Counted from the first letter of the stretch, positions 43,480 to 52,348 are shown. The stretch: 64,000 nucleotides of DNA from Cyclobacteriaceae bacterium (GCA_020832305.1 JAFIEV010000042.1:1-64000), one strand, 5' to 3'. The notes: generated by a model not told the origin, from the sequence alone. Made by a program: numbers and translations.

Positions 43480-43568
43480 CGGTCTGCTGAAAAAGCAGGC
43501 ACCTACAATTTAAATTCAGGATATTAAAATAAAATAAATCAATAAGCCCGGCGATTTTCAGCGCACCC
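43480..43568 (+). mobile_element. MITE-like element, copy 3 (89 bp)
   Basis: Same length and ends as copy 2: left CGGTCTGCTGAAAAAG, right GGCGATTTTCAGCGCACCC, flanked by TA at 43478-43479 and 43569-43570. The interior AGGATATTAAAATA and AATAAATCAA match copy 2. It lies between two two-component systems, upstream of the second kinase gene, where it could affect transcription. Confidence 0.7.
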
Positions 43569-43689
43569 TATCTAATTCATTAATAAATACTTACAGCAAT
43601 CCATATCTCAAGATCCGCAATAATATAATTATTCATATTAAATTTGTAAATAATTTTATACTTTGGCCTCGTTTTAATCTTCATGCCAT

Positions 43690-45639
43690 ATGTTTCGTTT
43701 CATAATTATATGCCTGGTCTTGCAGACTATGTCCATTACCATGGTTTCAGGCCAATCGTCTGTTGAAAAAGTTGATGACTATATTGCTAAAGCCACAAAA
43801 AACCTCAGTGATATAAATCTACTTAAAGCTTATACCGATTCGGCGGCCATTCTATCTAAAAAAATCGCATATCCAAAAGGAATGGCTATGGCTGCTAAAT
43901 TCAATGGTATTTACTACTATTTCACCAGTAAACATGACAGTTCTCTTTTGGCATACCGGCAATCCCTGGAACTTTTTGAAAGTATAAATGACTCTTTGGA
44001 AACGGCTAAAGCTTTGCTTAACCTGGCAACGACCTACTCAGCCCTTGCTGCATATGATGAAACCACCGACTTTGCCCTGCGGTCGCTACGTTATTTTGAA
44101 AGTATGCAGGAATATAATGGCACAGGAAGGGCGCTCAATTTACTGGGCATTGTAGCATATAACCGCAAAGATTTTCAAAGTGCCCTGGGATATTTTAAAA
44201 AACATTTGAAAAATTCTGTTACTGTCAATGACAGTCTGGAAATCGCCAGCAGTTATAATAATATGGCTTCCGCCTACAATGAACTCGAACAAAGAGATTC
44301 TGCCTATTTGTATTTCGAAAAATCCCTTTCTTTAAAAGAAAATCTGGGCATGATACAAAACCTGGGCAATGTATACCAAAACCTGGGCGGGATGTACAGT
44401 GATGACGGTGAATTTGCTCATGCCAGGGAATATTTTCAGAAAGCACTGGAAGTATATGGGCAGATGGGTAATCAGCGCAATATTGCCATTGTATGGGTAA
44501 ATCTGGGGCTCGATTATATGAAGCAAAATAAATATATTGAGGCTGAAAAAGCTTTTAATAAAAGTATAGAAGCATCGCTGGAAGGTGAAAATGCTGAAAT
44601 GCTTAAAAAGGGATATGAAAGCCTCTCAGGCCTGTTCGAAAAACAAGGCAATTTTGCCTCTGCCCTGCAAGCTTTTAAAAGATATCATCAGGTAAGCGAC
44701 AGTCTCCTCAACGTTTACAGGATCAATCGCATTGAAGAACTGGCTGCTGAGTACGAATCAGAAAAAAAAGAACAGCAAATTCAAATACAGGAAGCTTCCA
44801 TAAATGCACAACAGCTTGTAATTCAAAGAAATTCCATCATTATCTTTGCTTTATTAACTGTTGCAGTATTGCTTTTACTCATCGTGCTGTTAAATAAAAG
44901 AAGCAGCAAACGAAAACAAAAAATAATGCGGCAGGAACAGGAAATAAAGGTGAAAGAAGCCAGCCTGCATGCGGCGCTTACCTCACAGGAGAAGGAAAGA
45001 AAACGATTTGCCCGCGATCTCCACGACGGGTTTGGCCAATTGATTTCATCGCTCAAAATGCAAATAGACCGTTTGAATGACACAAATGATCTGGCCCAAA
45101 GGGCAAGCATCTTTGATGCATCAGCAGAAATTATCACAGATATGCATAAAGAAATCAGAAATATTGCTTTTGATTTGATGCCAGCCGTACTGATACAGTA
45201 TGGCCTTGTAGCAGCTGTGAAAGAATTTGCCAACAGAATCAACAGTACCGAAAAAATCAAAGTTTTCGTAGGCGCTTATGAGCTTAACGACAGACTCACT
45301 GAACTGCAGGAAATCAACCTGTACCGCGTAATACAGGAATGGATCAATAACATCTTAAAATACAGCAACGCCACTGCGATTGATATACAACTTGTAAAGC
45401 ATGAAAAAAATCTCAATATTATGATTGAAGATAATGGATCAGGCTTCAACCCGCAGAAACTTTCCACGGTAAATGGCAACGGCTGGAAAAACATTCAATC
45501 GAGAATGCAACTGATTAATGGTTCTGTGGATGTAGATTCGATGGAGGGCATACAGGGTACCACCTTGATCCTTGAAATCCCTGCGTCAAAATCAGAAAAC
45601 AAAACAGGAACCATGGCATTTCAACAGAATTTCAATTGA
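43690..45639 (+). CDS. TPR-containing sensor histidine kinase (NarL type)
   Basis: A 649-residue kinase typical of Bacteroidota: signal peptide (about 1-21), about seven periplasmic TPR units (about 25-345, for example LNLATTYSALAAYDETTDFA, and QNLGGMYSDDGEFAHAREYF), a coiled coil, one TM helix (about 380-397), another coiled coil, and the HisKA_3 domain with ERKRFARDLHDGFGQLISSL (His in LHDGFGQ, about 444). The HATPase domain is near the C-terminus (VIQEWINNILKYSNA; IEDNGSGFNP; NGWKNIQSRMQLINGS). The following response regulator, 64 bases downstream, is the probable partner. Confidence 0.93.
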   Translation: MFRFIIICLVLQTMSITMVSGQSSVEKVDDYIAKATKNLSDINLLKAYTDSAAILSKKIAYPKGMAMAAKFNGIYYYFTSKHDSSLLAYRQSLELFESINDSLETAKALLNLATTYSALAAYDETTDFALRSLRYFESMQEYNGTGRALNLLGIVAYNRKDFQSALGYFKKHLKNSVTVNDSLEIASSYNNMASAYNELEQRDSAYLYFEKSLSLKENLGMIQNLGNVYQNLGGMYSDDGEFAHAREYFQKALEVYGQMGNQRNIAIVWVNLGLDYMKQNKYIEAEKAFNKSIEASLEGENAEMLKKGYESLSGLFEKQGNFASALQAFKRYHQVSDSLLNVYRINRIEELAAEYESEKKEQQIQIQEASINAQQLVIQRNSIIIFALLTVAVLLLLIVLLNKRSSKRKQKIMRQEQEIKVKEASLHAALTSQEKERKRFARDLHDGFGQLISSLKMQIDRLNDTNDLAQRASIFDASAEIITDMHKEIRNIAFDLMPAVLIQYGLVAAVKEFANRINSTEKIKVFVGAYELNDRLTELQEINLYRVIQEWINNILKYSNATAIDIQLVKHEKNLNIMIEDNGSGFNPQKLSTVNGNGWKNIQSRMQLINGSVDVDSMEGIQGTTLILEIPASKSENKTGTMAFQQNFN

Positions 45640-45703
45640 AAAGAATCTGATTATAAATGTTACCGAATCTATAAAATAGACTTTCATTTTCAAACTTTAT
45701 AAT

Positions 45704-46330
45704 ATGATGAGGATTCTCTTGGTAGATGACCATGCGATCGTACTGGATGGCTTACAGGCCATCTTGCAGCGACAGGTTGAAGAAAATACTATTACAGTTT
45801 CATGTGTTATGAGCGCTGAAGATGCGCTGGATTTTCTTGAAAAAAATGAAATCGACCTGATGATCACCGATTTTAATTTGCCTCGCATGGATGGACTTTC
45901 CTTAATTCGCCGGGTGAAAAAATTGAGGCCCAAATTGATGATAATTGTTTTAAGCATGCACGATGAAACCCACCTGGTAAAAGAAATTCTCAAAGAAGGG
46001 ATACAAGGATATATACTCAAAAAAGATTCACATCATGAACTGATTCGGGCGATAGCCACAGTAAAAGAGGGAAAGATCTATCTCAGTAATGACATCAATA
46101 AAATGATTATTCAAAGTCTTCAATTTCCCGATGAAGAAAGACTTCTCACTGATAGAGAGCGGGAAATCCTCAAACTAATTGCGAAGGAATGCTCCAACAA
46201 AGAGATAGCTGAACAGCTGTTTATTTCCGAAAGAACCGTTGAAACCCATCGTAAAAACATTTTTCGAAAAACAAAAACCGGCTCTTTAGTTGGCCTGATC
46301 AAATTTGCCTATACCAATAATCTGATCTGA
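45704..46330 (+). CDS. LuxR/NarL-type response regulator
   Basis: A 208-residue regulator with a receiver domain (LLVDDHAIVLDG; phospho-Asp in LMITDFNLPRMDG near 55; Lys in YILKKDS) and a LuxR HTH (LTDREREILKLIAKECSNKE, FISERTVETHRKNIFRKTKT). It is a paralogue of the regulator at 42.8 kb. It probably acts with the TPR kinase encoded just upstream; the 64-bp gap means coupling is likely but not by overlap. Confidence 0.94.
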   Translation: MMRILLVDDHAIVLDGLQAILQRQVEENTITVSCVMSAEDALDFLEKNEIDLMITDFNLPRMDGLSLIRRVKKLRPKLMIIVLSMHDETHLVKEILKEGIQGYILKKDSHHELIRAIATVKEGKIYLSNDINKMIIQSLQFPDEERLLTDREREILKLIAKECSNKEIAEQLFISERTVETHRKNIFRKTKTGSLVGLIKFAYTNNLI

Positions 46331-46348
46331 CTATACGGCGAAAAAAAA

Positions 46349-46370
46349 GCAATGTACAGGTTGACATTGC
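46349..46370. other. Hairpin downstream of the second response regulator
   Basis: A perfect 7-bp stem GCAATGT / ACATTGC with an 8-base loop. An A8 run precedes it and A5 follows, so as an intrinsic terminator it would work better for the minus strand, where no gene is present. It may still mark the end of the operon. Confidence 0.3.
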
Positions 46371-46442
46371 AAAAACCCTGGTCTGCACCTTTTTTGTAAA
46401 TTTCTTATATTTACAATATGTTAATCAATATACATTCAGAAT

Positions 46443-46616
46443 ATGGAAAGTTTTTTTGATTTTATATTGACACATTCTCCGGTAAAACGACTTCAGGTAA
46501 ATGATTTGCTTCTGGCTGAATATCAGTGCCCTTTGAAAGAAAACCGATTTGAAATCTGGTCACATCACAACTACTTTATGTATGTTACACAAGGTGAAAA
46601 AAATGGCTCAGAATAA
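46443..46616 (+). pseudogene. AraC-type regulator N-terminal remnant
   Basis: A 57-residue frame whose sequence (SPVKRLQVNDLLLAEYQCPL; FEIWSHHNYFMYVTQGEK) resembles the start of the N-terminal cupin-like domain of AraC-family regulators. The frame stops right after a run of seven A at about 46,596-46,603, where a shift may have occurred. No HTH domain follows. A second frame without a stop continues for about 30 codons downstream but is not recognisable. Most likely a decayed regulator. Confidence 0.5.
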
Positions 46617-46745
46617 GTCCCCTGGAATTGGTAAAACAAAAAAAAATAAGGACTGAAAGACCAATAAGCAAAGAAATTGGACTTTTAAGCAAAGCAATGC
46701 ATAAATGGAACCTCTAATTTTACATCACAACATTTCAAATTCTAA

Positions 46746-48206
46746 ATGATCGTGCAAATGAAAGTTGTTAAAAAAGAAAGTGGAATAGCCAGAAAAGATT
46801 TTCTAAGAATAACTTCGGCATTTGTCGGATTGCCTTTTTTAAGTAAAGTTGCATTTTTTGATATTACCCAAAAGCCTGCCAGTAAAAAAATCTCCAAAAG
46901 TACATATAAACAAAAATCAGATGTCATGAAACCAACACAAGCCTTTAGTGAGTTAAAACAATTTCCATTTTTAAAAGCCCTCTTTGGCAGGCGTGCACGC
47001 AGATTTGGCATGGGAATGGAAATTCCATCCGGTCCGTTGGCCTATAAATCCAGGAAAAAAGCCTTACCCTTGTCTGAAACAGAACAAATGTTACTTATTG
47101 CAGCAGCCACAGGTGTCTCGGGATGGAATTTTGGAGTGCCTTTCGGCCCGCAAACGCCTGATGCCCACGCTGAATTCACCCTGAGATATACTGGCCGGAC
47201 AGCACCTACAGCCGCCGGGCTGGGAACACCTGCGTTGTTTTATACAGACGATTTTGGCTGCTATTGCACCCAAACCCGAGACATACAGCCCCTGCATATA
47301 CAAGAATTTAATGATACAGACGAAGGTTTGGAGCACATCGTCTCAGTTTGCCGTGAAAATACCATGCGCATACAGAAAAACCGTTTAGACCTGCCTTCTA
47401 AACCTCCATATATCCTTCCACCCAATCTTTGGTGGGCCAATAAACCAGGTTCTACCCTTTTTATGCCGGTGGGTGATGCCGCAGAGGAATGTCTGGGCAT
47501 ACTGGCATTGATGATACGGCATGGTGTGATGCTTGTAGATCAGGAGACCGGAGAACCTGCCGGTAATCTCCAGCCTTTTTTACGTTCCGGATTGCTCAAT
47601 CAGAATAAACAATTTCCCATTTCCGAATTACAGGCAACTGTGTATGAAAGTGTAACCATGGAAGCTGCTTTCAAAGGACACAACATTGTACTTATGCTTC
47701 AGGCGATGGGGCTTGGTGGTCTCTTCTTTAATGGAATGGACGATTTGAGCGTAATGGGAGTACATGCTGCCGATGGCATTAAAGGCCTGGGTTTTGATTT
47801 TATTGAGGATGAACGATGGACCACGCCAAACCCTGTTGGTCTTAAAGGTGTTTATGAAGCCCTTTGCCCTCCCTATTATGCGGATATGCACGCAGCAGTT
47901 ACAGAATTTGTAAATAGAAAATTTGGTGATAAAGGTGCCTATGATCCCAGCCAACCCGGGCCCTGGAAAGAAAGTGAGCGCATTAAAAAGTCTGTTGAAC
48001 CATACAACCAGGATTTCGTGGATTGTATGTCTGAAGTTGCCCAATACATCTACGAAAAATACGGTAAATTTCCAGGCATCCGCAGCACCATATTGATGCC
48101 TGGCTTTGTTCAGGCACATCATATCGATACTGACTTCTATGATACATTTCACCGGGAAGGCGCTTACTTAAACACACACGCTGAACATGTGAAAAAATGG
48201 CATTAA
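46746..48206 (+). CDS. Uncharacterised protein with Tat-like leader
   Basis: A 486-residue protein, not assigned to a family by me. The N-terminus ARKDFLRITSAFVGLPFL recalls twin-arginine-type leaders of Bacteroidota ((S/T)RRDFLK), but with a Lys in place of the second Arg; export is therefore uncertain. Further conserved-looking motifs are FGRRARRFGMGMEIPSGPLA, LPLSETEQMLLIAAATGVSG, NLWWANKPGSTLFMPVGDAA, LMLQAMGLGGLFFNGMDDLS and the His-rich end VQAHHIDTDFYDTFHREGAY. The RR-x-GMGM and SETEQMLLIAAA portions resemble nitroreductase/FMN-type folds only loosely. A cofactor-binding oxidoreductase is possible but is inference. Confidence 0.65.
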   Translation: MIVQMKVVKKESGIARKDFLRITSAFVGLPFLSKVAFFDITQKPASKKISKSTYKQKSDVMKPTQAFSELKQFPFLKALFGRRARRFGMGMEIPSGPLAYKSRKKALPLSETEQMLLIAAATGVSGWNFGVPFGPQTPDAHAEFTLRYTGRTAPTAAGLGTPALFYTDDFGCYCTQTRDIQPLHIQEFNDTDEGLEHIVSVCRENTMRIQKNRLDLPSKPPYILPPNLWWANKPGSTLFMPVGDAAEECLGILALMIRHGVMLVDQETGEPAGNLQPFLRSGLLNQNKQFPISELQATVYESVTMEAAFKGHNIVLMLQAMGLGGLFFNGMDDLSVMGVHAADGIKGLGFDFIEDERWTTPNPVGLKGVYEALCPPYYADMHAAVTEFVNRKFGDKGAYDPSQPGPWKESERIKKSVEPYNQDFVDCMSEVAQYIYEKYGKFPGIRSTILMPGFVQAHHIDTDFYDTFHREGAYLNTHAEHVKKWH

Positions 48207-48528
48207 TGAAAACCATAATTACAGCTATTCGCAAACAATCGAAAAAGTAAAAGGAAAGGAAGGGTTTCGACCATCATTACCAAAGCTCAGAAACCCATTG
48301 TCGTTATATGGATATTTCTGAAAATGGCATTTTTTAAGTTGAACAGGAATGCGATCGTTTATCAAAACAAAAAAGAAAGATGGGTTTAGTTGAAAGTATT
48401 TGCTAATAAATTGATACATTAGGACTGACTTATTGAGAGCTTGCATTTGCAAACAATGAAAAGGCGTATTTTTTCTCTGCAAAAGTCTTAAGATGTTGAA
48501 AATGACAAATTAAAATGAAAAAAATAAT
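48207..48528. other. Gap downstream of the 486-residue protein gene
   Basis: About 320 bases without a supported gene. On the plus strand a short open stretch (SQTIEKVKGKEGFRPSLPKL and following) reads protein-like before a stop and may be a decayed C-terminal fragment, but I cannot name it. TGCATTTG at about 48,450 is one mismatch from a -7 box and could serve the DoxX-like genes. Confidence 0.35.
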
Positions 48529-48876
48529 ATGGAAAAATTGTCTTTAATCGCGCAAATCATTGTTGCTGTTTCTATTGTTATCGTATGGGTTTTTCGCTAC
48601 GATAATATTGTGAAAGAATTTAAACAATATGGCTTAAGTGATTTGACACGTACAATGGTTGGTTCTGCTAAAATAGCCTTGGCAACCTTGCTTGTAGCCG
48701 GTATATGGTATCCTTCCCTGGTCCTTATTCCGACAGTTTTAATGGCAATTCTTATGATAAGTGCTCAATATTTTCACTTCAAGGTGAATAACCCCTGGCA
48801 AAAGCGCATGCCCTCATTGTTCCTTTTGGTGCTATGCATTTTAATTGCTGCCATATCCCTAAATTTAATTGCCTGA
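48529..48876 (+). CDS. DoxX-like membrane protein
   Basis: A 115-residue protein with four membrane helices. The pattern VWVFRYDNIVKEFKQYGLSD, KIALATLLVAGIWYPSLVLI, and YFHFKVNNPWQKRMPSLFLL is typical of small DoxX-like proteins, which have been linked to quinone/thiosulfate or redox chemistry in a few cases only. It overlaps the next gene by one base (TGATG), so the two form a pair. Confidence 0.75.
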   Translation: MEKLSLIAQIIVAVSIVIVWVFRYDNIVKEFKQYGLSDLTRTMVGSAKIALATLLVAGIWYPSLVLIPTVLMAILMISAQYFHFKVNNPWQKRMPSLFLLVLCILIAAISLNLIA

Positions 48877-49214
48877 TGCAATTACTTTACATCTTAATTA
48901 TTATTTCGAGTCTCTCCTTTTTAACTTATGGCATAGCTTATTTTACTTCTTCAAAAATGAAAAGCGAGTTTATTCGCTTTGGATTGAAAAAATTAGGACC
49001 ACTAACTGCAATTTTAGAGATCCTTGGAGCTTTAGGTTTACTGGTGGGCTTAATGTTTAACTTTATTTTGCTGATCTCCTCAGGAGGTCTGGCTTTATTA
49101 ATGCTTTTAGGCGTAGCGGTCAGGATAAGGGTTAAAGACAGTTTTTGGGAGTTGTTACCGGCTTTATTTTTTCTTATACTAAATGCATATATCTTTTTCG
49201 AAGTTGTAAAATGA
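48876..49214 (+). CDS. DoxX-like membrane protein, second of pair
   Basis: A 112-residue four-helix protein with the same layout as the upstream one (FIRFGLKKLGPLTAILEILG, LVGLMFNFILLISSGGLALL, RIRVKDSFWELLPALFFLIL). I start it at the ATG 48876 that overlaps the previous stop; the longer frame from 48834 adds a Cys-rich stretch within the upstream gene. The two proteins may form a heteromer (inference). Confidence 0.72.
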   Translation: MQLLYILIIISSLSFLTYGIAYFTSSKMKSEFIRFGLKKLGPLTAILEILGALGLLVGLMFNFILLISSGGLALLMLLGVAVRIRVKDSFWELLPALFFLILNAYIFFEVVK

Positions 49215-49444
49215 GAACGATCTGTACAATAATTATCCCTTAAACACCTGGCAAAATACCCATAACACCCCTTGAAGACTGCAGCGCCAATTGCCTGCTA
49301 CAACGTTGATCCAAAAATCCCGTCCATTGTCAACTGAGTAACTTTTTACACAAGCCTTCGTAATTGTATAGGTTCCCTGCAGGAATTTGCTTAAATGATA
49401 TATCATATAACAATAAAGATCTATCAATTTTATCTAAATTAAAG

Positions 49445-50776
49445 ATGACGAAGAATATTTTCAACTTCAGGAGCTTAAATCCAATTCTGCAATTTGTGAA
49501 AAAAAGTTCTCTGAGTTCAATGTTGCTGTTTTTCAGCGCCTTTATGGCCATGGTTCTGGCCAATACACCTGCCCATAGCATCATAAAAGCCTTTTTAAGT
49601 CAGGAGATAGGATTTACCATAGCCCATTTGCAGGTATACAAACCTCTGCTGCTTTGGATCAATGACGGACTGATGTCGATTTTCTTTTTTGTTGTGGGTC
49701 TGGAGCTGAAACGGGAACTTCTGGCCGGCGAATTGTCAAATCCAAAAAATGTCATAATGCCCATAGTAGCTGCCATTGGTGGCATGCTATTTCCTGCCTT
49801 GATTTATGCGGCATTTAATTACGGCTCTGGTACAGAATCCATAAATGGATGGGGAATACCTATGGCCACAGATATTGCCTTTGCCCTGGGTGTATTGTAT
49901 TTGATAGGACCTAAAGTGCCCATTCAGCTCAAAGTATTCCTTACGGCCTTAGCCATCATCGATGACATAGGTGCCGTATCGGTAGTTGCTTTGTTTTACA
50001 CCTCAGAAATATCCTTTATGAGCTTGCTGATTGGTGGTAGTTTTCTGAGCGTCATGTTTTTACTTAACAAGTTGGGTGTACGAAAAACGCTAATTTATGC
50101 CTTTATCGGCATAGGAGGTGTATGGCTGGCACTATTGCTATCGGGTGTACATGCTACCATTGCCGCTGTGCTTGCGGCCTTCACGATACCTGCTACCAAA
50201 GCCATCGATAAAGCAAAGTATTTGAATTCACTCGAATCATTAACAGAGAAATTTAAGTTAGCAAAAAAAGCAAAGCAGGATAAGTATTTGCTTTCTTCTG
50301 ATGAAGAAAATATCATAGGCGAAATACAGCGTATATCCATGGAGGCCATGTCTCCATTACAAAGACTTGAGCACAGCATGCACAGCCTGGTACTTTATTT
50401 TGTTATGCCCGTGTTCGCACTTGCCAATGCCGGGGTGGTTATTGATAAAAACTGGTTTGACATGCTCACCAGCCCTGTGGCCTTAGGCGTTATGCTGGGT
50501 TTGGTTGCAGGTAAAATCATTGGAATATTTGGCCTTTGCTATATTGGTTTACAACTAAAATGGTTTAAAATGCCCGCTGGTTTAAATATAAAAATGATTC
50601 TCGGGGTTTCCTTTCTGGCAGCTATTGGCTTTACAATGTCTTTGTTTATCAATTCCTTAGCCTTTGAGTCAGACTTGTACATCAACCAGGCAAAAATGGG
50701 TGTTTTGCTGGGATCCTTAATCTCAGGCTTTGTGGGTTATCTGATTCTTAAAAGAGAAATTGATCCATCTAAATAA
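49445..50776 (+). CDS. nhaA: Na+/H+ antiporter NhaA
   Basis: NhaA exchanges sodium for protons across the inner membrane. I prefer the ATG at 49445 (MTKNIFNFRSLNP), 443 residues; the longer frame from 49364 adds 27 residues with no family match. The key features are GLELKRELLAGELSNPKN, ATDIAFALGVLYLIGPKVPI and the paired Asp in ALAIIDDIGAVSVVALFYT, which bind Na+/H+. The C-terminal part has ANAGVVI and GKIIGIFGL helices. A charged loop (SSDEENIIGEIQRISMEAMS) at about 280-300 is longer than in E. coli NhaA, as in many Bacteroidota. A strong terminator follows. Confidence 0.95.
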   Translation: MTKNIFNFRSLNPILQFVKKSSLSSMLLFFSAFMAMVLANTPAHSIIKAFLSQEIGFTIAHLQVYKPLLLWINDGLMSIFFFVVGLELKRELLAGELSNPKNVIMPIVAAIGGMLFPALIYAAFNYGSGTESINGWGIPMATDIAFALGVLYLIGPKVPIQLKVFLTALAIIDDIGAVSVVALFYTSEISFMSLLIGGSFLSVMFLLNKLGVRKTLIYAFIGIGGVWLALLLSGVHATIAAVLAAFTIPATKAIDKAKYLNSLESLTEKFKLAKKAKQDKYLLSSDEENIIGEIQRISMEAMSPLQRLEHSMHSLVLYFVMPVFALANAGVVIDKNWFDMLTSPVALGVMLGLVAGKIIGIFGLCYIGLQLKWFKMPAGLNIKMILGVSFLAAIGFTMSLFINSLAFESDLYINQAKMGVLLGSLISGFVGYLILKREIDPSK

Positions 50777-50789
50777 TTAGAATCCGAAT

Positions 50790-50826
50790 AAAGGTCTCAT
50801 AAAAATTTGAGACCTTTGTTTTTTTA
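50790..50826 (+). terminator. Rho-independent terminator after nhaA
   Basis: A perfect 10-bp stem AAAGGTCTCA / TGAGACCTTT with an 8-base loop, followed by GTTTTTTT. A textbook intrinsic terminator. Confidence 0.92.
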
Positions 50827-50844
50827 ATTGTAAACAACATAGCT

Positions 50845-51945
50845 ATGAAGTATTTTTTCCAGGTTCTGATGGTTATTCATGGTGCCATTCATGCACTGGG
50901 TTTTATAAAAGGATTTCAATGGGCTGAAATCGATAACCTGTCTTCTCCCATTAGCAAAACATCCGGCATTTTCTGGCTATTGGCCCTCGTAATGTTTGTT
51001 CTATCTGCCTTGCTCTTATGGAGAAATAATAATTATTTGTGGATGCTTTTGGCCGGCATGGCTGTATTTATTTCCACAATTTTAATACTCCAACACTGGG
51101 ATGATGCAAAATTTGGCATGATTGCAAATGTAATCATAGCGATGGGTATAATTATTTCATTTTCCGGCTATGTCTTTAACCAACAAATTGTAAAGGAAAA
51201 AGAAAAAATATTAAAGGAAGTCAGCAATGCAAACCAGGAACAATTGAAACAGGATGAGCTGATTCATCTTCCGAAAGCCATTCAAAAATGGCTGCTCAAT
51301 TCAGGCGCAGTTGGTCAGCCCAAACCAAATACGGTGTGGTTACGCCAAAAATTCAACATGAAATTAAAGCCTGAACAGGGAAATTGGTATATGGCTGTAG
51401 CTGAACAATGCTTTACAACCGAAAAACCTGCATTTATCTGGACAGTACAACTCAATATGTCACCATTCATTCAAATCAAAGGCCGTGATAAGTTTGAAAA
51501 TGGAAAAGGAGAAATGCAAATGAAGATGAATAACCTCATCAGTCTGGGCAAAGAAACCGGCGAAAAAATGGATGAGGGTACGCTTCAGCGCTTTTTGGGA
51601 GAAATGGTTTGGTTTCCATCCTTTGCCCTCAGCCCCTATGTACAATGGGAAGAAATGGATGAACTTACTGCAAAAGCGACTATGACATATAAAGGCACAT
51701 CAGGTTCAGGTGTATTTCATTTCAACAATCAGGGTGAGCTGGTCAATTTCACTGCCTGGCGATATAAAGGCAATGATCCTGATGCCAAACGTTACGAATG
51801 GGTTATCACCGCAGAAGAACATGCCCTATTTAACGGCATAAAAATACCATCGAAATGCAGTGCTACCTGGAAACTGGATGAAGGAGACTGGAACTGGTGC
51901 GTTTTGGAAATTACTGAACTGGAATATGATAAAGCAACATTATGA
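50845..51945 (+). CDS. Membrane-anchored DUF6544/DUF6920-like protein
   Basis: A 366-residue protein. The N-terminal about 110 residues hold four transmembrane helices (FFQVLMVIHGAIHALGFIKG, FWLLALVMFVLSALLL, LLAGMAVFISTILIL, ANVIIAMGIIISFSGYVF). A linker rich in Lys/Glu follows, then a soluble domain (about 140-366) with VGQPKPNTVWLRQKFNMKLK, GEMVWFPSFALSPYVQWEEM and EWVITAEEHALFNGIKIPSK. This soluble portion matches the DUF6544/6920 pattern as I remember it. The function is unknown. Its stop overlaps an ATG in a decayed downstream gene. Confidence 0.75.
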   Translation: MKYFFQVLMVIHGAIHALGFIKGFQWAEIDNLSSPISKTSGIFWLLALVMFVLSALLLWRNNNYLWMLLAGMAVFISTILILQHWDDAKFGMIANVIIAMGIIISFSGYVFNQQIVKEKEKILKEVSNANQEQLKQDELIHLPKAIQKWLLNSGAVGQPKPNTVWLRQKFNMKLKPEQGNWYMAVAEQCFTTEKPAFIWTVQLNMSPFIQIKGRDKFENGKGEMQMKMNNLISLGKETGEKMDEGTLQRFLGEMVWFPSFALSPYVQWEEMDELTAKATMTYKGTSGSGVFHFNNQGELVNFTAWRYKGNDPDAKRYEWVITAEEHALFNGIKIPSKCSATWKLDEGDWNWCVLEITELEYDKATL

Positions 51946-51970
51946 GATATACATCTATTCCGGAATTTAA

Positions 51971-52198
51971 AAAAATCACATTAATCGTATCATTGTTTAT
52001 GATAATGATGCTGTTCCGTATGCTGATGCTTTTGACAAGGATGAACGGGAGCTTATCTTCAGCAAAATTGGACAGGAAATGCTACCAACCCGATGGGAAA
52101 ATTGTCAAAGTGCTTACATCAAAAAAGGAGTAAATGTTCAGTACAAAACATATAAAGATATAGGTCACGAAGCACCATTGTTTATAAAAGAAAGGTGA
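51971..52198 (+). pseudogene. Hydrolase C-terminal remnant
   Basis: A frame open from 51971 to TGA at 52196-52198 has no start codon at a sensible place and reads DNDAVPYADAFDKDERELIF, EMLPTRWENCQSAYIKKGVN, VQYKTYKDIGHEAPLFI. The NDAVPY, RW..CQ and Y.xIGH motifs fit the C-terminal acid/His part of secreted alpha/beta hydrolases of the PHB-depolymerase type (my reading). The bulk of the gene, including the nucleophile Ser, is absent. A different frame of 63 codons starting at 51942 covers the same DNA and is a shadow. Confidence 0.55.
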
Positions 52199-52301
52199 AA
52201 TAATAAATAAAACAAGGCACCTTCAGCAGCTATAATTACACCTTCGGCATACAGAAAAACACCTTCAGGAAGTGCTTTTTTTTCGGCCACTTTCCTGCAT
52301 A

Positions 52302-52309
52302 TACCTTTG
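52302..52309 (+). promoter_or_regulatory. Candidate -7 box (TACCTTTG) before the barrel gene
   Basis: TACCTTTG fits TAnnTTTG, 40 bases before the ATG at 52349. A T-rich run lies at the -33 distance but not a TTTG. Confidence 0.45.
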
Positions 52310-52348
52310 TTTCATGAGTTTAAGTAATCATCTTTTAAAAACAATGAA

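Noticed and set aside
47628-48152. 174-codon minus-strand frame within the 486-residue protein gene
   Set aside because: The plus-strand frame shows conserved-looking motifs and a leader; the minus one shows none.
52255-52290. Terminator-like ACCTTCAGGAAGTG followed by T8 before the barrel gene
   Set aside because: The stem would need a two-base loop or a bulge, so it is not a convincing terminator.
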